A DNA stretch of 64,000 nt, from the NCBI RefSeq assembly GCF_030012605.2, contig NZ_CP114055.2; one strand, written 5' to 3'. The DNA is from Bergeyella_A cardium. GTDB taxonomy: Bacteria; Bacteroidota; Bacteroidia; Flavobacteriales; Weeksellaceae. The notes under the pieces are model-generated. The model saw nothing but the letters and a program-made list of their open reading frames with translations, was not told the DNA's origin and did no database searches. A program made the position numbers and the translations under genes. Positions 50,981 to 59,687 of this stretch are shown one piece after another (positions within the stretch are counted from its first letter, which is position 1; each line of letters begins with the position of its first letter).

Positions 50981-51637
50981 TTAGTTGGTATCTTTAAGCA
51001 TTGGGACGAATTTATAGAGCCCAAATTCCTCTCTCTCAAAACGGTCTTCTTCTATTTTCGTAAATCGGTAAAGGATATGCTCCGAACCTTGCGCGATGGG
51101 GATTACGAGCTTCCCACCGATGTTCAGTTGTCTCAGCAGTGGTTTGGGCAATACTTCTGCCCCACAGGTTACGATGATTTTATCGAAAGGGGCAAATGAA
51201 GGCAATCCCTCAAACCCATCTCCAAAGCTTTGGAAGAGGGGGAAGAGCCGAAGCTTCTTAAACATTTTTTTAGAAAAGTCGTAGAGTTCTTTTTGTCTCT
51301 CTATGGTGTATACTTTGGCTTTCAGGGTCATTAGTACGGCAGTTTGATAGCCACAGCCTGTACCGATTTCAAGGATTTTATCACCTGGTGCTATTTGGAG
51401 GAGTTCGGTTTGCTCAGCAACGGTAGAGGGGTGCGAAATCGTTTGCCCAGAAGCTATCGGGAAGGCGCGGTCTTCATACGCATAATCCTCAAAAATACTC
51501 TCTATAAAGAGGTGTCTCGGTACGGTATTGATTGCGTGGAGCACGGCTTCATCGGTAATCCCCACACTGTCCCTAAGGTATTCTACCAATATTCTGCGCT
51601 TGCCTTTTTGCAGATAAGTATCTCGTTTGTCCTCCAT
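50981..51637 (-). CDS. pcm: Protein-L-isoaspartate O-methyltransferase
   Basis: A 218-aa repair methyltransferase. QTISHPSTVAEQTELLQIAP, ILEIGTGCGYQTAVLMTL and IIVTCGAEVLPKPLLRQLNI are family motifs. It methylates isoaspartyl residues in aged proteins. It begins 18 bp after the mntR-like gene, so they form one unit. Confidence 0.95.
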   Translation of the reverse strand: MEDKRDTYLQKGKRRILVEYLRDSVGITDEAVLHAINTVPRHLFIESIFEDYAYEDRAFPIASGQTISHPSTVAEQTELLQIAPGDKILEIGTGCGYQTAVLMTLKAKVYTIERQKELYDFSKKMFKKLRLFPLFQSFGDGFEGLPSFAPFDKIIVTCGAEVLPKPLLRQLNIGGKLVIPIAQGSEHILYRFTKIEEDRFEREEFGLYKFVPMLKDTN

Positions 51638-51655
51638 TTTTTAGTTAAAAGTTGA

Positions 51656-52306
51656 TTACAATTCCACCAAAAGTTTATGGGTTACAATAGGGCTCAGCAC
51701 CTCCTTCCTATCGAGATAAGCTACGGTGAGGCTCTTATCAAAGTCTTCTCTGTGGAGGATTTCTATTTCGGTACCGAGAGAAATCCCTTTCTGGTTGAGG
51801 TAGTTAAGGAATTCTTTTGAGGAATCCATCAGCGCTTTAAAGATTACTTTCTCGCCCACTTTGCATTCGCTGAGCTTGCGATAGTGGTGGGTTATCGTAT
51901 TCCCTTCCTTATCGGGTATGGGCGAGCCATGGGGGTCTATCTTGGGGTAGTTGAGGAGCTCATCTATTTTATCAAAGAAAATATCGGAGTCTATATGCTC
52001 GATTTGCTCTGCGATTTCGTGCACTTGCTCCCATCCGAAGCCCATTTTCTCGGCGAGAAACATCTCGGTGAGGCGATGCTTTCGCACGACCAATGCGGCT
52101 TCTTTCATCCCAACAGCCGTAATGATGAGCGGTTTATAGCTCTCATAAATCACCCATTTGCGCTCGGCAAATTTCTTCATCATATTATTAACGCTCGGCA
52201 TTTTTATGTTCAGAAACTTGCTGATTTCATTGATTCCCACTTGATTTTTCTCATTGGCAAGGTGGAATATCGCTTTTAAATAATTTTCTTCGGACAGTGT
52301 TATCAT
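51656..52306 (-). CDS. DtxR/MntR family metal-dependent regulator
   Basis: A 216-aa regulator: winged HTH at residues 5-60 (EENYLKAIFHLANEKNQVGI, then EISKFLNIKMPSVNNMMKKF), dimerisation domain with metal ligands in VRKHRLTEMFLAEKMGF and EIAEQIEHIDSD, and a C-terminal FeoA-like SH3 domain (about residues 155-216). Mn2+ or Fe2+ is the likely corepressor. A TATATTTG element (52311-52318, minus) overlaps the start region. Targets are unknown; no metal transporter lies beside it. Confidence 0.9.
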   Translation of the reverse strand: MITLSEENYLKAIFHLANEKNQVGINEISKFLNIKMPSVNNMMKKFAERKWVIYESYKPLIITAVGMKEAALVVRKHRLTEMFLAEKMGFGWEQVHEIAEQIEHIDSDIFFDKIDELLNYPKIDPHGSPIPDKEGNTITHHYRKLSECKVGEKVIFKALMDSSKEFLNYLNQKGISLGTEIEILHREDFDKSLTVAYLDRKEVLSPIVTHKLLVEL

Positions 52307-52440
52307 TCGACAAATATATAAAAAAGAGTGGAGTAGCGGCTTCTAACATCAGGGAGAATAGGGCTAAATTCACTCTTTATCATTAATCTTTAAACGATAG
52401 ATAATGAGTCGTTTATTAAAAGACGCTAAACTTCCATAGA

Positions 52441-52524
52441 AAAGATGCGGATGTTTTACCAAAAACACTGGGAAGAATTAACCAAAACACTGGGAAGAAT
52501 TGAACAAAAGATGCGGATGTTTTT
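52441..52524. repeat. 22-bp interleaved array, order A-B-B-A
   Basis: Unit A AAAAGATGCGGATGTTTT occurs at 52441 and 52507 (66 bp apart); unit B CACTGGGAAGAATT at 52467 and 52489 (22 bp apart). All spacings are multiples of 22. Confidence 0.7.
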
Positions 52525-52636
52525 TAAGGTTGATGCAGATGAATAGATAAACTACTCATTAACAACGATAAAGACAAGGCTGAAAAATCATTAAAAATCT
52601 GGCGGAGAGGGGAGGAGGAGGGGCGGAGGTTTTCCG

Positions 52637-52668
52637 TTTGGGAGGCTGTCTTGAAATCTCTATTTTTG
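52637..52668 (+). promoter_or_regulatory. Promoter of rsmG
   Basis: TTTG (52637-52640), 20 nt, TATTTTTG (52661-52668), an exact consensus match, placing transcription start at about 52675 and supporting ATG 52684. Confidence 0.75.
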
Positions 52669-52683
52669 TGGCAATTTCAGCTT

Positions 52684-53319
52684 ATGAATACGGACTTAAT
52701 TCTAAAATACTTCCCTGAAATATCGGAAAGGCAAAAGGAGCAGTTTGAGAAGCTCGGCGCGCTCTACCTCGATTGGAATGAGAAAATCAATGTTATCTCC
52801 CGAAAAGACACCGAATTCCTTTATGAAAGGCACATTCTCCACTCTCTGGGGATTGCCAAAGTGATGGCATTCTCGGCGGGAACCAAAGTGCTGGATGTAG
52901 GCACAGGAGGGGGCTTCCCGGGCATTCCGCTCGCGATACTCTTCCCAGAGGTGCAGTTCACCCTCATCGATTCCATCGGCAAGAAAATCAAAGTGGTGGA
53001 AGGCGTAGCGGAAGCCATCGGACTCGAGAACCTAACCGCCCTGCACGGGAGGGCTGAAAAGCTAAAAGAGAAATTCCACTTCATCGTAAGCCGTGCCGTA
53101 ACCCAAATGCCAGAATTTCTCAGATGGCTAAAAGGGAAGTTTGAAAAAGAGCAGCTGAACCCTAAGCACAATGGGGTTCTCTACCTGAAAGGAGGCGACC
53201 TGGCAGAGGAGCTCGCAGGCTTAAAATGCGAAATCTTCCCGCTGAAAAACTACTTTTCTGAAGATTTTTTTGAGACCAAAAAGGTAGTCTATCTCTCCAA
53301 AGGAAACTTTAATTCGTAA
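52684..53319 (+). CDS. rsmG: 16S rRNA (guanine527-N7)-methyltransferase
   Basis: A 211-aa enzyme that methylates G527 of 16S rRNA; loss causes low-level streptomycin resistance. VISRKDTEFLYERHILHSLG, VLDVGTGGGFPGIPLAILFP and FIVSRAVTQMPEFL are the family blocks. Start ATG 52684 (MNTDLILKYFPEISERQKEQ) follows the promoter. The AddB-like gene begins 23 bp downstream. Confidence 0.95.
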   Translation: MNTDLILKYFPEISERQKEQFEKLGALYLDWNEKINVISRKDTEFLYERHILHSLGIAKVMAFSAGTKVLDVGTGGGFPGIPLAILFPEVQFTLIDSIGKKIKVVEGVAEAIGLENLTALHGRAEKLKEKFHFIVSRAVTQMPEFLRWLKGKFEKEQLNPKHNGVLYLKGGDLAEELAGLKCEIFPLKNYFSEDFFETKKVVYLSKGNFNS

Positions 53320-53342
53320 TCCTCATCATCAATTCTCACCCA

Positions 53343-56015
53343 ATGAAATTTCTAAACAAACTCATCTCCGAAGTCCTCAGCACGAGCCAAGAGCTGTCTA
53401 ACCACAGCTTTATCCTCCCAGGCAAAAGACCCGCAATATTCATCAAAAAGATACTCACCGAACAAGGATATGAGGGGATACTGCCAGACTTCCAAACGAT
53501 AGAGGAGATGATTGAGGAAATCTCGGGCAAAACGCTTATTCCCAACCTCCCACTTTGGCTTTTCGCCTATGAAATCTACCGAAAAAAGATAGAGGAAGAG
53601 CCGTTTGACGCCTTTATCAAATGGTTTCCTACACTGCTGAAAGACTGGGACGATATAATGAAATTCGCCCCAAACGACACTAAAGTTTTGGAGTATATGC
53701 TGGATGAAGAGCGGATAAAAAACTGGGGAGAAAGCCTGGGCGATGATACCGCACGGAGGAAAAACCTGAACTTTTGGAAGAAAATGAACCAATTCCTCCC
53801 CAAACTGAAGCAGGCACTACTGAAAGAAAACCTCGCCACCTCTGGGATGATTCACCAATTGGCAACCCAAAACATCAGCAGTTTTGCAGAAAAAACCGCC
53901 AAAAGATTTGTGTTTATCGGCTTTAATGCCTTTACTCCCGTAGAGGAGCTTTTGGTGAAATCTCTGCTTAGAGAAGACAAAGCCCTCTGCTTCTTCCAAG
54001 CCGATGACTACTATATGAATGATGAAAAACAGGAGGCTGGAGCCTTCCTCCGCAGGCATAAGCAATGGAAAGAATTTAATGACTATCGCCCCTTCCGCTG
54101 GGTAGAAAATGACTTCATCAAACAGAAAAAAATCAAAGTCTATGAAGCGCCAGGGAACATCAGCCAGACAAAAGCCCTGCCCCTTATATTCAATGAGATA
54201 GAAGATAAAGACCAAACCGCACTCATACTATTGGATGAGAACCTACTGCCTGCGACCTTAGACTCGCTTAGCAGTATCGAGAGGATAAATATCACGATGG
54301 GTTTTCCATTAAAAAACCTTGAGTTTAGCAATGCGATAAGGCAGATTTTCTACATTCAGAAACAGTTAGCTAAAACCCCAAAAAGCTACTATTATAATGA
54401 TATAGTCTCGGTTTTGGAAAATTTGCCCAGCACCGATGCCGATAAAGATACGGCTGACCGCTTCATCCGCGAACTGAAAGAGAAGAATATGGTCTATATC
54501 TCCGAAGCTAAACTCAGGGAGAGTCTCTCGGGATTGTCCTATTTCAGCCTCTTTGAAAAGACGGAGAATGCTAAGGATTTGCTCGATAAACTCTCGGATT
54601 TCTGCTTCCAGCTGAAGTTTAATATTACGGATGATATCGTCTTTGAAAACATCTCTCACTTTGAAAAATCCTTTAAAATCATCAGAAACCTGATAGATGA
54701 TTATCATTTTGAAATACGGACAGAATCATTAGAGGTGCTCATCAATCAAGTGATTGCTAATGAGTCACTGGACTTCCAAGGCGAGCCTCTGGGCGGACTG
54801 CAAATAATGGGGCTACTTGAAACACGGTTGCTGAACTTTAAAAACATCATTCTCCTCTCAGTAAATGAAGGCAAACTCCCACTGGGAAATACTCAGAATA
54901 CTTATATCCCGTATGATATCAGAAAGAAATTCGGTATGCATACTTTTCTTGAAAATGACAGTATCTATGCTTATCATTTCTATCGGCTTTTGCAGGATTC
55001 GGAGCGGGTATTCCTGCTCTACAACGGTTTGAGCTCAGGAATTAATACTGGAGAAAAAAGTAGATTTATTACTCAGATTGAGCTGGAAAGCCCTCACGAA
55101 ATAGAGGAGGTGATTATAGAAAATCAGTCGGCCCCCATTATCGAAAAGCCCATTCGTATAGAGAAAACGGCTAAGGTATTAGAGACTTTAGAAGCGTGGA
55201 AGAGCAAGGTTTCGCCGACTCATCTCACCTCTTACCTCTACGACCCCGTACAGTTTTACCTTAACTATGTATTAAAAACCAGAGAAACTGCCGAGATTGA
55301 GGAGGAACTCTCCCAAAGAAATTATGGAAACATCATCCATAAATCCCTTGAATATCTGTACAAGCCCATTGTCGGGAAGCTGCTCTCTACACAAGATTTG
55401 GAAGCAATGCTGGCAAAAACTGAGGAGGCTTTGGAGCATACGATTACACAAGAGCTGAAACACCAGCCAGAGTATTATCAAAAAGGGATGAATTATATCC
55501 ATAAATCCCTTGCTCAAAAGGTGATAAAGAAAGTTATTCATTATGACCTCTCCCTTGTAGAGGCGGGGAATTCATTAGAAATTATAGATATAGAGACACG
55601 GATAGAGAATATTACTTTTCCTATTAATGACGAGGGAGATAGCATTAGTTTCTTTGGATTTATTGATAGGCTCGACAGGCTTAATGGGAGCATTCGCCTC
55701 ATCGATTACAAAACCGCGAAGCCCCAAAACCTGAATATTACCTTTAAAGACAATAGAGAAACCCTACTGATGGAGGATAAATACAAGCAAACGATACAGC
55801 TATGTGTTTATCTTTACTACCTCCGCCAATCGGAATTTTCTGGGCAACCCGCCCAAGCAGGGATATGGAGCTTCGCGGAAGTAGGTAAGGGAGTGCATCC
55901 TTTGAGTTTTCAAGATGGGGATTTGGATACGGCAATGATATCCATCCGAACGCTGATAAATGAGATTTTAAATCCTGAAATTCCTTTCATAGAAACTGAA
56001 AAACAGAAGTGGTAA
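53343..56015 (+). CDS. AddB-like PD-(D/E)XK exonuclease subunit
   Basis: An 890-aa protein. The N-terminal two-thirds is an inactivated UvrD-like helicase fold (HSFILPGKRPAIFIKKILTE, and FRILLINE-like ILLSVNEGKLPLGNTQNTYI), and the C-terminus is a RecB-family nuclease: LTSYLYDPVQFYLNYVLKTR, NIIHKSLEYLY, and FGFIDRLDRLNGSIRLIDYK with the catalytic Asp and DYK. Flavobacteria use such AddB-like proteins with a UvrD/AddA partner for double-strand break resection; the partner is not in this window. Cotranscribed with rsmG. Confidence 0.88.
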   Translation: MKFLNKLISEVLSTSQELSNHSFILPGKRPAIFIKKILTEQGYEGILPDFQTIEEMIEEISGKTLIPNLPLWLFAYEIYRKKIEEEPFDAFIKWFPTLLKDWDDIMKFAPNDTKVLEYMLDEERIKNWGESLGDDTARRKNLNFWKKMNQFLPKLKQALLKENLATSGMIHQLATQNISSFAEKTAKRFVFIGFNAFTPVEELLVKSLLREDKALCFFQADDYYMNDEKQEAGAFLRRHKQWKEFNDYRPFRWVENDFIKQKKIKVYEAPGNISQTKALPLIFNEIEDKDQTALILLDENLLPATLDSLSSIERINITMGFPLKNLEFSNAIRQIFYIQKQLAKTPKSYYYNDIVSVLENLPSTDADKDTADRFIRELKEKNMVYISEAKLRESLSGLSYFSLFEKTENAKDLLDKLSDFCFQLKFNITDDIVFENISHFEKSFKIIRNLIDDYHFEIRTESLEVLINQVIANESLDFQGEPLGGLQIMGLLETRLLNFKNIILLSVNEGKLPLGNTQNTYIPYDIRKKFGMHTFLENDSIYAYHFYRLLQDSERVFLLYNGLSSGINTGEKSRFITQIELESPHEIEEVIIENQSAPIIEKPIRIEKTAKVLETLEAWKSKVSPTHLTSYLYDPVQFYLNYVLKTRETAEIEEELSQRNYGNIIHKSLEYLYKPIVGKLLSTQDLEAMLAKTEEALEHTITQELKHQPEYYQKGMNYIHKSLAQKVIKKVIHYDLSLVEAGNSLEIIDIETRIENITFPINDEGDSISFFGFIDRLDRLNGSIRLIDYKTAKPQNLNITFKDNRETLLMEDKYKQTIQLCVYLYYLRQSEFSGQPAQAGIWSFAEVGKGVHPLSFQDGDLDTAMISIRTLINEILNPEIPFIETEKQKW

Positions 56016-56016
56016 G

Positions 56017-57309
56017 CTATAAACTTTCTATCGTCTCTACTAATTTTTGAGTAAGCCTCTCCCTTGAAAACTGGCTGATAGTATTGGTATTTCTGAGGAG
56101 GTTCCCATCTTTCCAAAGGCGATATAATGAGAGGATATAATCTTTTACCCTGTCTTTTTCATCATACAAAAAGTGCTCTCCTGTGGAAGTCTCTTTCAAA
56201 ATCGTGGAGACATCAGCATCTTTCACCCCAAAGGATATAATTTTATTTCCCGTAGACAGGTATTCGAAGATTTTTCCCGGTATAATTCCTCTGGAAGCCT
56301 CCTCTGGGAAGTTGGTAAGGAGTAGCACATCTGAGCCCATCATCTCACCTACCGCTATGCTATGGCTTTGGTAGCCCAAGTACAAGACATTGTCTTTTAA
56401 TATCGTCTTTTCTATTTGAGCTGAGATTTTTTCATCTACTCTCCCTACAAATTTCATCAGGAAATCTCGTTTGAAATCCTCATTAGATGCTGCTAATTCT
56501 GCCAATGCCTCCCAGAGCACTTCTGGATTTCTCAGCTGTTCCAATACACCTACATAACTCAAGCAAAACTTCTCTCCTTTTTGTAAATCAGTGGTTTGTT
56601 CTTCATCAAAACCATTGGTTATACATATGGCTCTTGCTCCCTTTTCACTAAAATGCTGTGCATCGGTATAGCTTGTAGCGAGGGTTAAATCCGCTTTTCT
56701 AAATACTGCAAGTTCTAATCGCTTGTGTTTTTTATCAGCATATCTGGAGAGTTTCAGATGTTTATAATAGGATATTTCCGTCCACGGGTCTCGGAAGTCA
56801 GCAATCCATTTCAGATGAGGTTGATTTTCTTTCAGTCTAAGACCAATAAGGTGCATAGAATGCGGAGGACCTGTAGTAATTACGGTATCTATTCCCTCTT
56901 CACGAATATACTTTTTCAAGTATTTAACCGAAGGCTTCACCCAAAATACCCGTGCATCTGGGATAAAGAAATTCCCACGAATCCAGATAGAGAGCCTGGA
57001 TTTCCAGCTTTGATTTTTACCTATATCAAACTGTCCACCTTTATATTTCTTATTCTTTTTACTGAGCTTTTCAGCAATATGATAAGGCTCCCAAATCTTT
57101 CGTTTCACAACTTTAATTCCTTTGGGAATATCATCTATGAGGCTTTCATCCAAAAGAGGATAGCTGGGATTCTCTGGAGTATAAATAATCGGGGAATAAC
57201 CAAAATTGGGGAGATATTTTGCAAACTTCAACCATCTCTGAACTCCTGGTCCGCCAGCGGGAGGCCAATAGTAAGTTATAATCAGAATTTTCTTTGTTGG
57301 AGTACTCAT
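56017..57309 (-). CDS. Glycosyltransferase family 4 protein
   Basis: A 430-aa GT-B enzyme: KILIITYYWPPAGGPGVQRW at the N-terminus, DAVITTGPPHSMHLIG-like VITTGPPHSMHLIGLRLKEN, and a C-terminal nucleotide-sugar region with PEEASRGIIPGKIFEYLSTG. The Glu pair of EEASRGIIPGKIFEY is the E-x7-E type. Likely acts in capsule, LPS or exopolysaccharide building, but the sugar and acceptor are unknown. Start ATG 57309 is preferred over ATG 57345, 12 codons upstream, because KKILIITYYWPP normally lies at the very N-terminus. Both are possible. Confidence 0.88.
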   Translation of the reverse strand: MSTPTKKILIITYYWPPAGGPGVQRWLKFAKYLPNFGYSPIIYTPENPSYPLLDESLIDDIPKGIKVVKRKIWEPYHIAEKLSKKNKKYKGGQFDIGKNQSWKSRLSIWIRGNFFIPDARVFWVKPSVKYLKKYIREEGIDTVITTGPPHSMHLIGLRLKENQPHLKWIADFRDPWTEISYYKHLKLSRYADKKHKRLELAVFRKADLTLATSYTDAQHFSEKGARAICITNGFDEEQTTDLQKGEKFCLSYVGVLEQLRNPEVLWEALAELAASNEDFKRDFLMKFVGRVDEKISAQIEKTILKDNVLYLGYQSHSIAVGEMMGSDVLLLTNFPEEASRGIIPGKIFEYLSTGNKIISFGVKDADVSTILKETSTGEHFLYDEKDRVKDYILSLYRLWKDGNLLRNTNTISQFSRERLTQKLVETIESL

Positions 57310-57439
57310 TTTAGTAGCCACAAATTTAGTTTTTAATACTTTCATATACCAAAAAAAATCACCATATTTGTCAATCTTTTTGGAGATGAATCAGGGCTTA
57401 GACAAGCCTTTTAATTTTTAATTTAACATTAATTATAAT

Positions 57440-59374
57440 ATGAGCGAGAAACAATATACAGCCAGTAGTATTCAGTCCCTTGAGGGAATAGAGCATGTGC
57501 GTCTAAGACCGTCTATGTACATTGGAGATGTAGGTACAAGAGGATTGCACCACCTCGTTTATGAAGTGGTAGATAACTCCATAGATGAAGCATTAGCAGG
57601 CTATTGTGATACGATTAAAGTAACCATACATCAGGGGAATGCCATCTCTGTATCCGATAACGGTAGGGGTATCCCTGTGGATTTCCACGAGAAAGAACAG
57701 AAATCTGCCCTTGAAGTTGTAATGACGAAAATAGGCGCAGGAGGTAAGTTTGATAAAGACTCCTATAAAGTCTCCGGGGGGCTACACGGAGTGGGGGTTT
57801 CCTGTGTGAATGCCCTCTCTACCGATATGGTTACCACTGTATATAGAGACGGCAAAGTCTATCAGCAGAAATACCAAAAAGGGAGAGCGGTAACCCAAGT
57901 GGAAGAAATCGGTACCAGTGATAAAAAAGGTACAGAGCAGTTCTTCCAGCCAGATGATACCATCTTCAGCGAGCTGGTATATAACTATGATACTTTGGCG
58001 AACAGACTTCGTGAGCTTTCTTTCCTTAATAAAGGGATTACCATTACCCTCACCGATGAGAGAGAAAAAGATGAGCAAGGCAACTTTAAAACCGAGGTTT
58101 TCTTCTCCGAAGGCGGGCTTAAAGAGTTTGTAGAATATATAGATGGCAACAGGGAAGGTATTATGCAGAATGTAGTCTTTATGGAAGGCGAAAGAGATAA
58201 CATCCCTGTAGAGGTAGCGATGAGGTATAATACTTCATTCAACGAAAACCTTCACTCTTATGTAAATAACATCAATACTCACGAGGGTGGGACACACCTC
58301 GCAGGTTTCAGAAGGGCACTTACCAGAACTTTAAAGAAATATGCCGATGAGCTCGGTCTCCCTCAAAAGGAGAAAGTAGAAATTACAGGTGATGACTTCC
58401 GCGAGGGGCTTACTGCCATTATTTCCGTAAAGGTAATGGAGCCTCAGTTTGAAGGTCAAACCAAAACCAAACTCGGAAACTCCGAAGTGTCTGGAGCCGT
58501 AGATAAAATCGTAGGCGAGATGCTGACCAACTTCCTTGAAGAAAACCCTAACGAAGCTAAACTCATCGTTCAGAAAGTAGTACTCGCCGCTAAGGCAAGA
58601 CAGGCAGCCAAGAAAGCGAGGGAAATGGTACAGCGCAAATCTCCAATGGGAGGCAGTGGCTTACCTGGAAAACTCGCTGACTGCTCATCAAAAGACCCGG
58701 CAGAATCCGAAATATTCCTCGTGGAGGGAGACTCCGCAGGGGGCTCTGCAAAACAAGGACGAGACAGACACTTCCAAGCAATCCTCCCCCTCAAAGGTAA
58801 AATTCTCAATGTAGAAAAATCTATGCTCCACAAAGTGTATGATAACGATGAGATTAAAAATATCTATACCGCTCTCGGTGTAAGTGTAGGAACGGAGGAA
58901 GACAGCAAAGCCCTCAATCTATCAAAACTCAGATATCACAAAATCGTGATTATGACCGATGCCGATGTAGATGGCTCGCACATCTCTACCCTTATCCTCA
59001 CCTTCTTCTTCCGATATATGAAGGAGCTGATAGAGAACGGCTATGTCTATATCGCCTCTCCACCGCTCTACCTCCTCAAAAGAGGAAATAAAAAAGTCTA
59101 TGCGTGGAATGACCAAGAGAGAAAAGAGAGAACCCTCGAGCTCTCAGCAGACGGCAGAGGCGTAGAAGTACAGCGATACAAAGGTCTCGGTGAGATGGAT
59201 CCCGAGCAGCTTTGGGAAACTACCCTAAACCCTGAAAACAGAATCCTGAAACAGGTAACCATAGAAAATGCTGGCGAAGCCGATCGCATCTTCTCTATGC
59301 TAATGGGCGATGAAGTACCTCCAAGACGAGAGTTTATAGAACAAAATGCTAAATACGCCCGAATAGATGCTTAG
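57440..59374 (+). CDS. gyrB: DNA gyrase subunit B
   Basis: A 644-aa type IIA topoisomerase subunit. GHKL ATPase motifs: EVVDNSIDEALAGYC, VSDNGRGIPV and GGLHGVGVSCVNALS. The TOPRIM domain carries EIFLVEGDSAGGSAKQGRDR and IMTDADVDGSHI. The length matches short-form GyrB. It supplies ATP-driven negative supercoiling together with GyrA, which is not in this window. The TAG stop runs into a dispersed repeat, and the terminator at 59552 has a duplicated arm. Confidence 0.98.
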   Translation: MSEKQYTASSIQSLEGIEHVRLRPSMYIGDVGTRGLHHLVYEVVDNSIDEALAGYCDTIKVTIHQGNAISVSDNGRGIPVDFHEKEQKSALEVVMTKIGAGGKFDKDSYKVSGGLHGVGVSCVNALSTDMVTTVYRDGKVYQQKYQKGRAVTQVEEIGTSDKKGTEQFFQPDDTIFSELVYNYDTLANRLRELSFLNKGITITLTDEREKDEQGNFKTEVFFSEGGLKEFVEYIDGNREGIMQNVVFMEGERDNIPVEVAMRYNTSFNENLHSYVNNINTHEGGTHLAGFRRALTRTLKKYADELGLPQKEKVEITGDDFREGLTAIISVKVMEPQFEGQTKTKLGNSEVSGAVDKIVGEMLTNFLEENPNEAKLIVQKVVLAAKARQAAKKAREMVQRKSPMGGSGLPGKLADCSSKDPAESEIFLVEGDSAGGSAKQGRDRHFQAILPLKGKILNVEKSMLHKVYDNDEIKNIYTALGVSVGTEEDSKALNLSKLRYHKIVIMTDADVDGSHISTLILTFFFRYMKELIENGYVYIASPPLYLLKRGNKKVYAWNDQERKERTLELSADGRGVEVQRYKGLGEMDPEQLWETTLNPENRILKQVTIENAGEADRIFSMLMGDEVPPRREFIEQNAKYARIDA

Positions 59375-59376
59375 CC

Positions 59377-59414
59377 GTAGCACAGCAGGCTATTACCCAC
59401 TAGCGTGGGGAGTA
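59377..59414. repeat. Dispersed element, copy after gyrB
   Basis: GTAGCACAGCAGGC followed by TATTACCCACTAGC and GTGGGGAGTACTTAAC. It combines the left part seen after HMGR (8678) with the right part seen at 24186-24313, giving the most complete copy. Confidence 0.6.
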
Positions 59415-59429
59415 CTTAACTTATCCCCA

Positions 59430-59467
59430 TAGCTATTAGCTAAAAGCCAGTTGCCAGCAGCTAATTA
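59430..59467 (+). repeat. Heptad array (AGCnnnn) after gyrB
   Basis: AGCTATT, AGCTAAA, AGCCAGT, TGCCAGC, AGCTAAT as consecutive 7-mers (one unit begins TGC). Confidence 0.65.
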
Positions 59468-59487
59468 AAAGTCGCATTTTTTAAAAA

Positions 59488-59564
59488 CGCAGTCAGTTTC
59501 TGAAAAAACGCAGTCAGTTTCTGAAAAAACGCAGTCAGTTTCTGAAAAAACGCAGTCAGTTTTT
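59488..59564 (+). repeat. 21-bp tandem array, four units
   Basis: CGCAGTCAGTTT recurs at 59488, 59509, 59530 and 59551, exactly 21 bp apart, joined by CTGAAAAAA. The last unit is the left arm of the gyrB terminator. Confidence 0.9.
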
Positions 59565-59587
59565 AGAAAAACTGACTGCCTTTTTTT
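59552..59587 (+). terminator. Terminator of gyrB with multiplied left arm
   Basis: GCAGTCAGTTTTT (59552-59564) / AAAAACTGACTGC (59567-59579), then C and a T-run. The three upstream repeats could pair with the same right arm to give alternative longer-loop hairpins. Confidence 0.85.
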
Positions 59588-59687
59588 ATCTTCTCTGTGA
59601 GTTTTGGAAATCAACAACTTACAAAGGTAAAATTTTGCACTTTTGGAAGTGTATTTATATTTGATTTTAAAGTCTATTCAAATAGGG

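Larger units (their letters stand above)
52307..52683. other. Intergenic region with ABBA repeat and rsmG promoter
   Basis: 377 bp without coding frames. It holds the 22-bp repeat group (52441-52524) and the rsmG promoter (52637-52668). The stretch GGCGGAGAGGGGAGGAGGAG near 52601 is purine-rich; nothing else was recognised. Confidence 0.5.

Noticed and set aside
57346..57439. Replication origin near gyrB
   Set aside because: No dnaA, dnaN or recF beside gyrB and no cluster of DnaA boxes was noticed.
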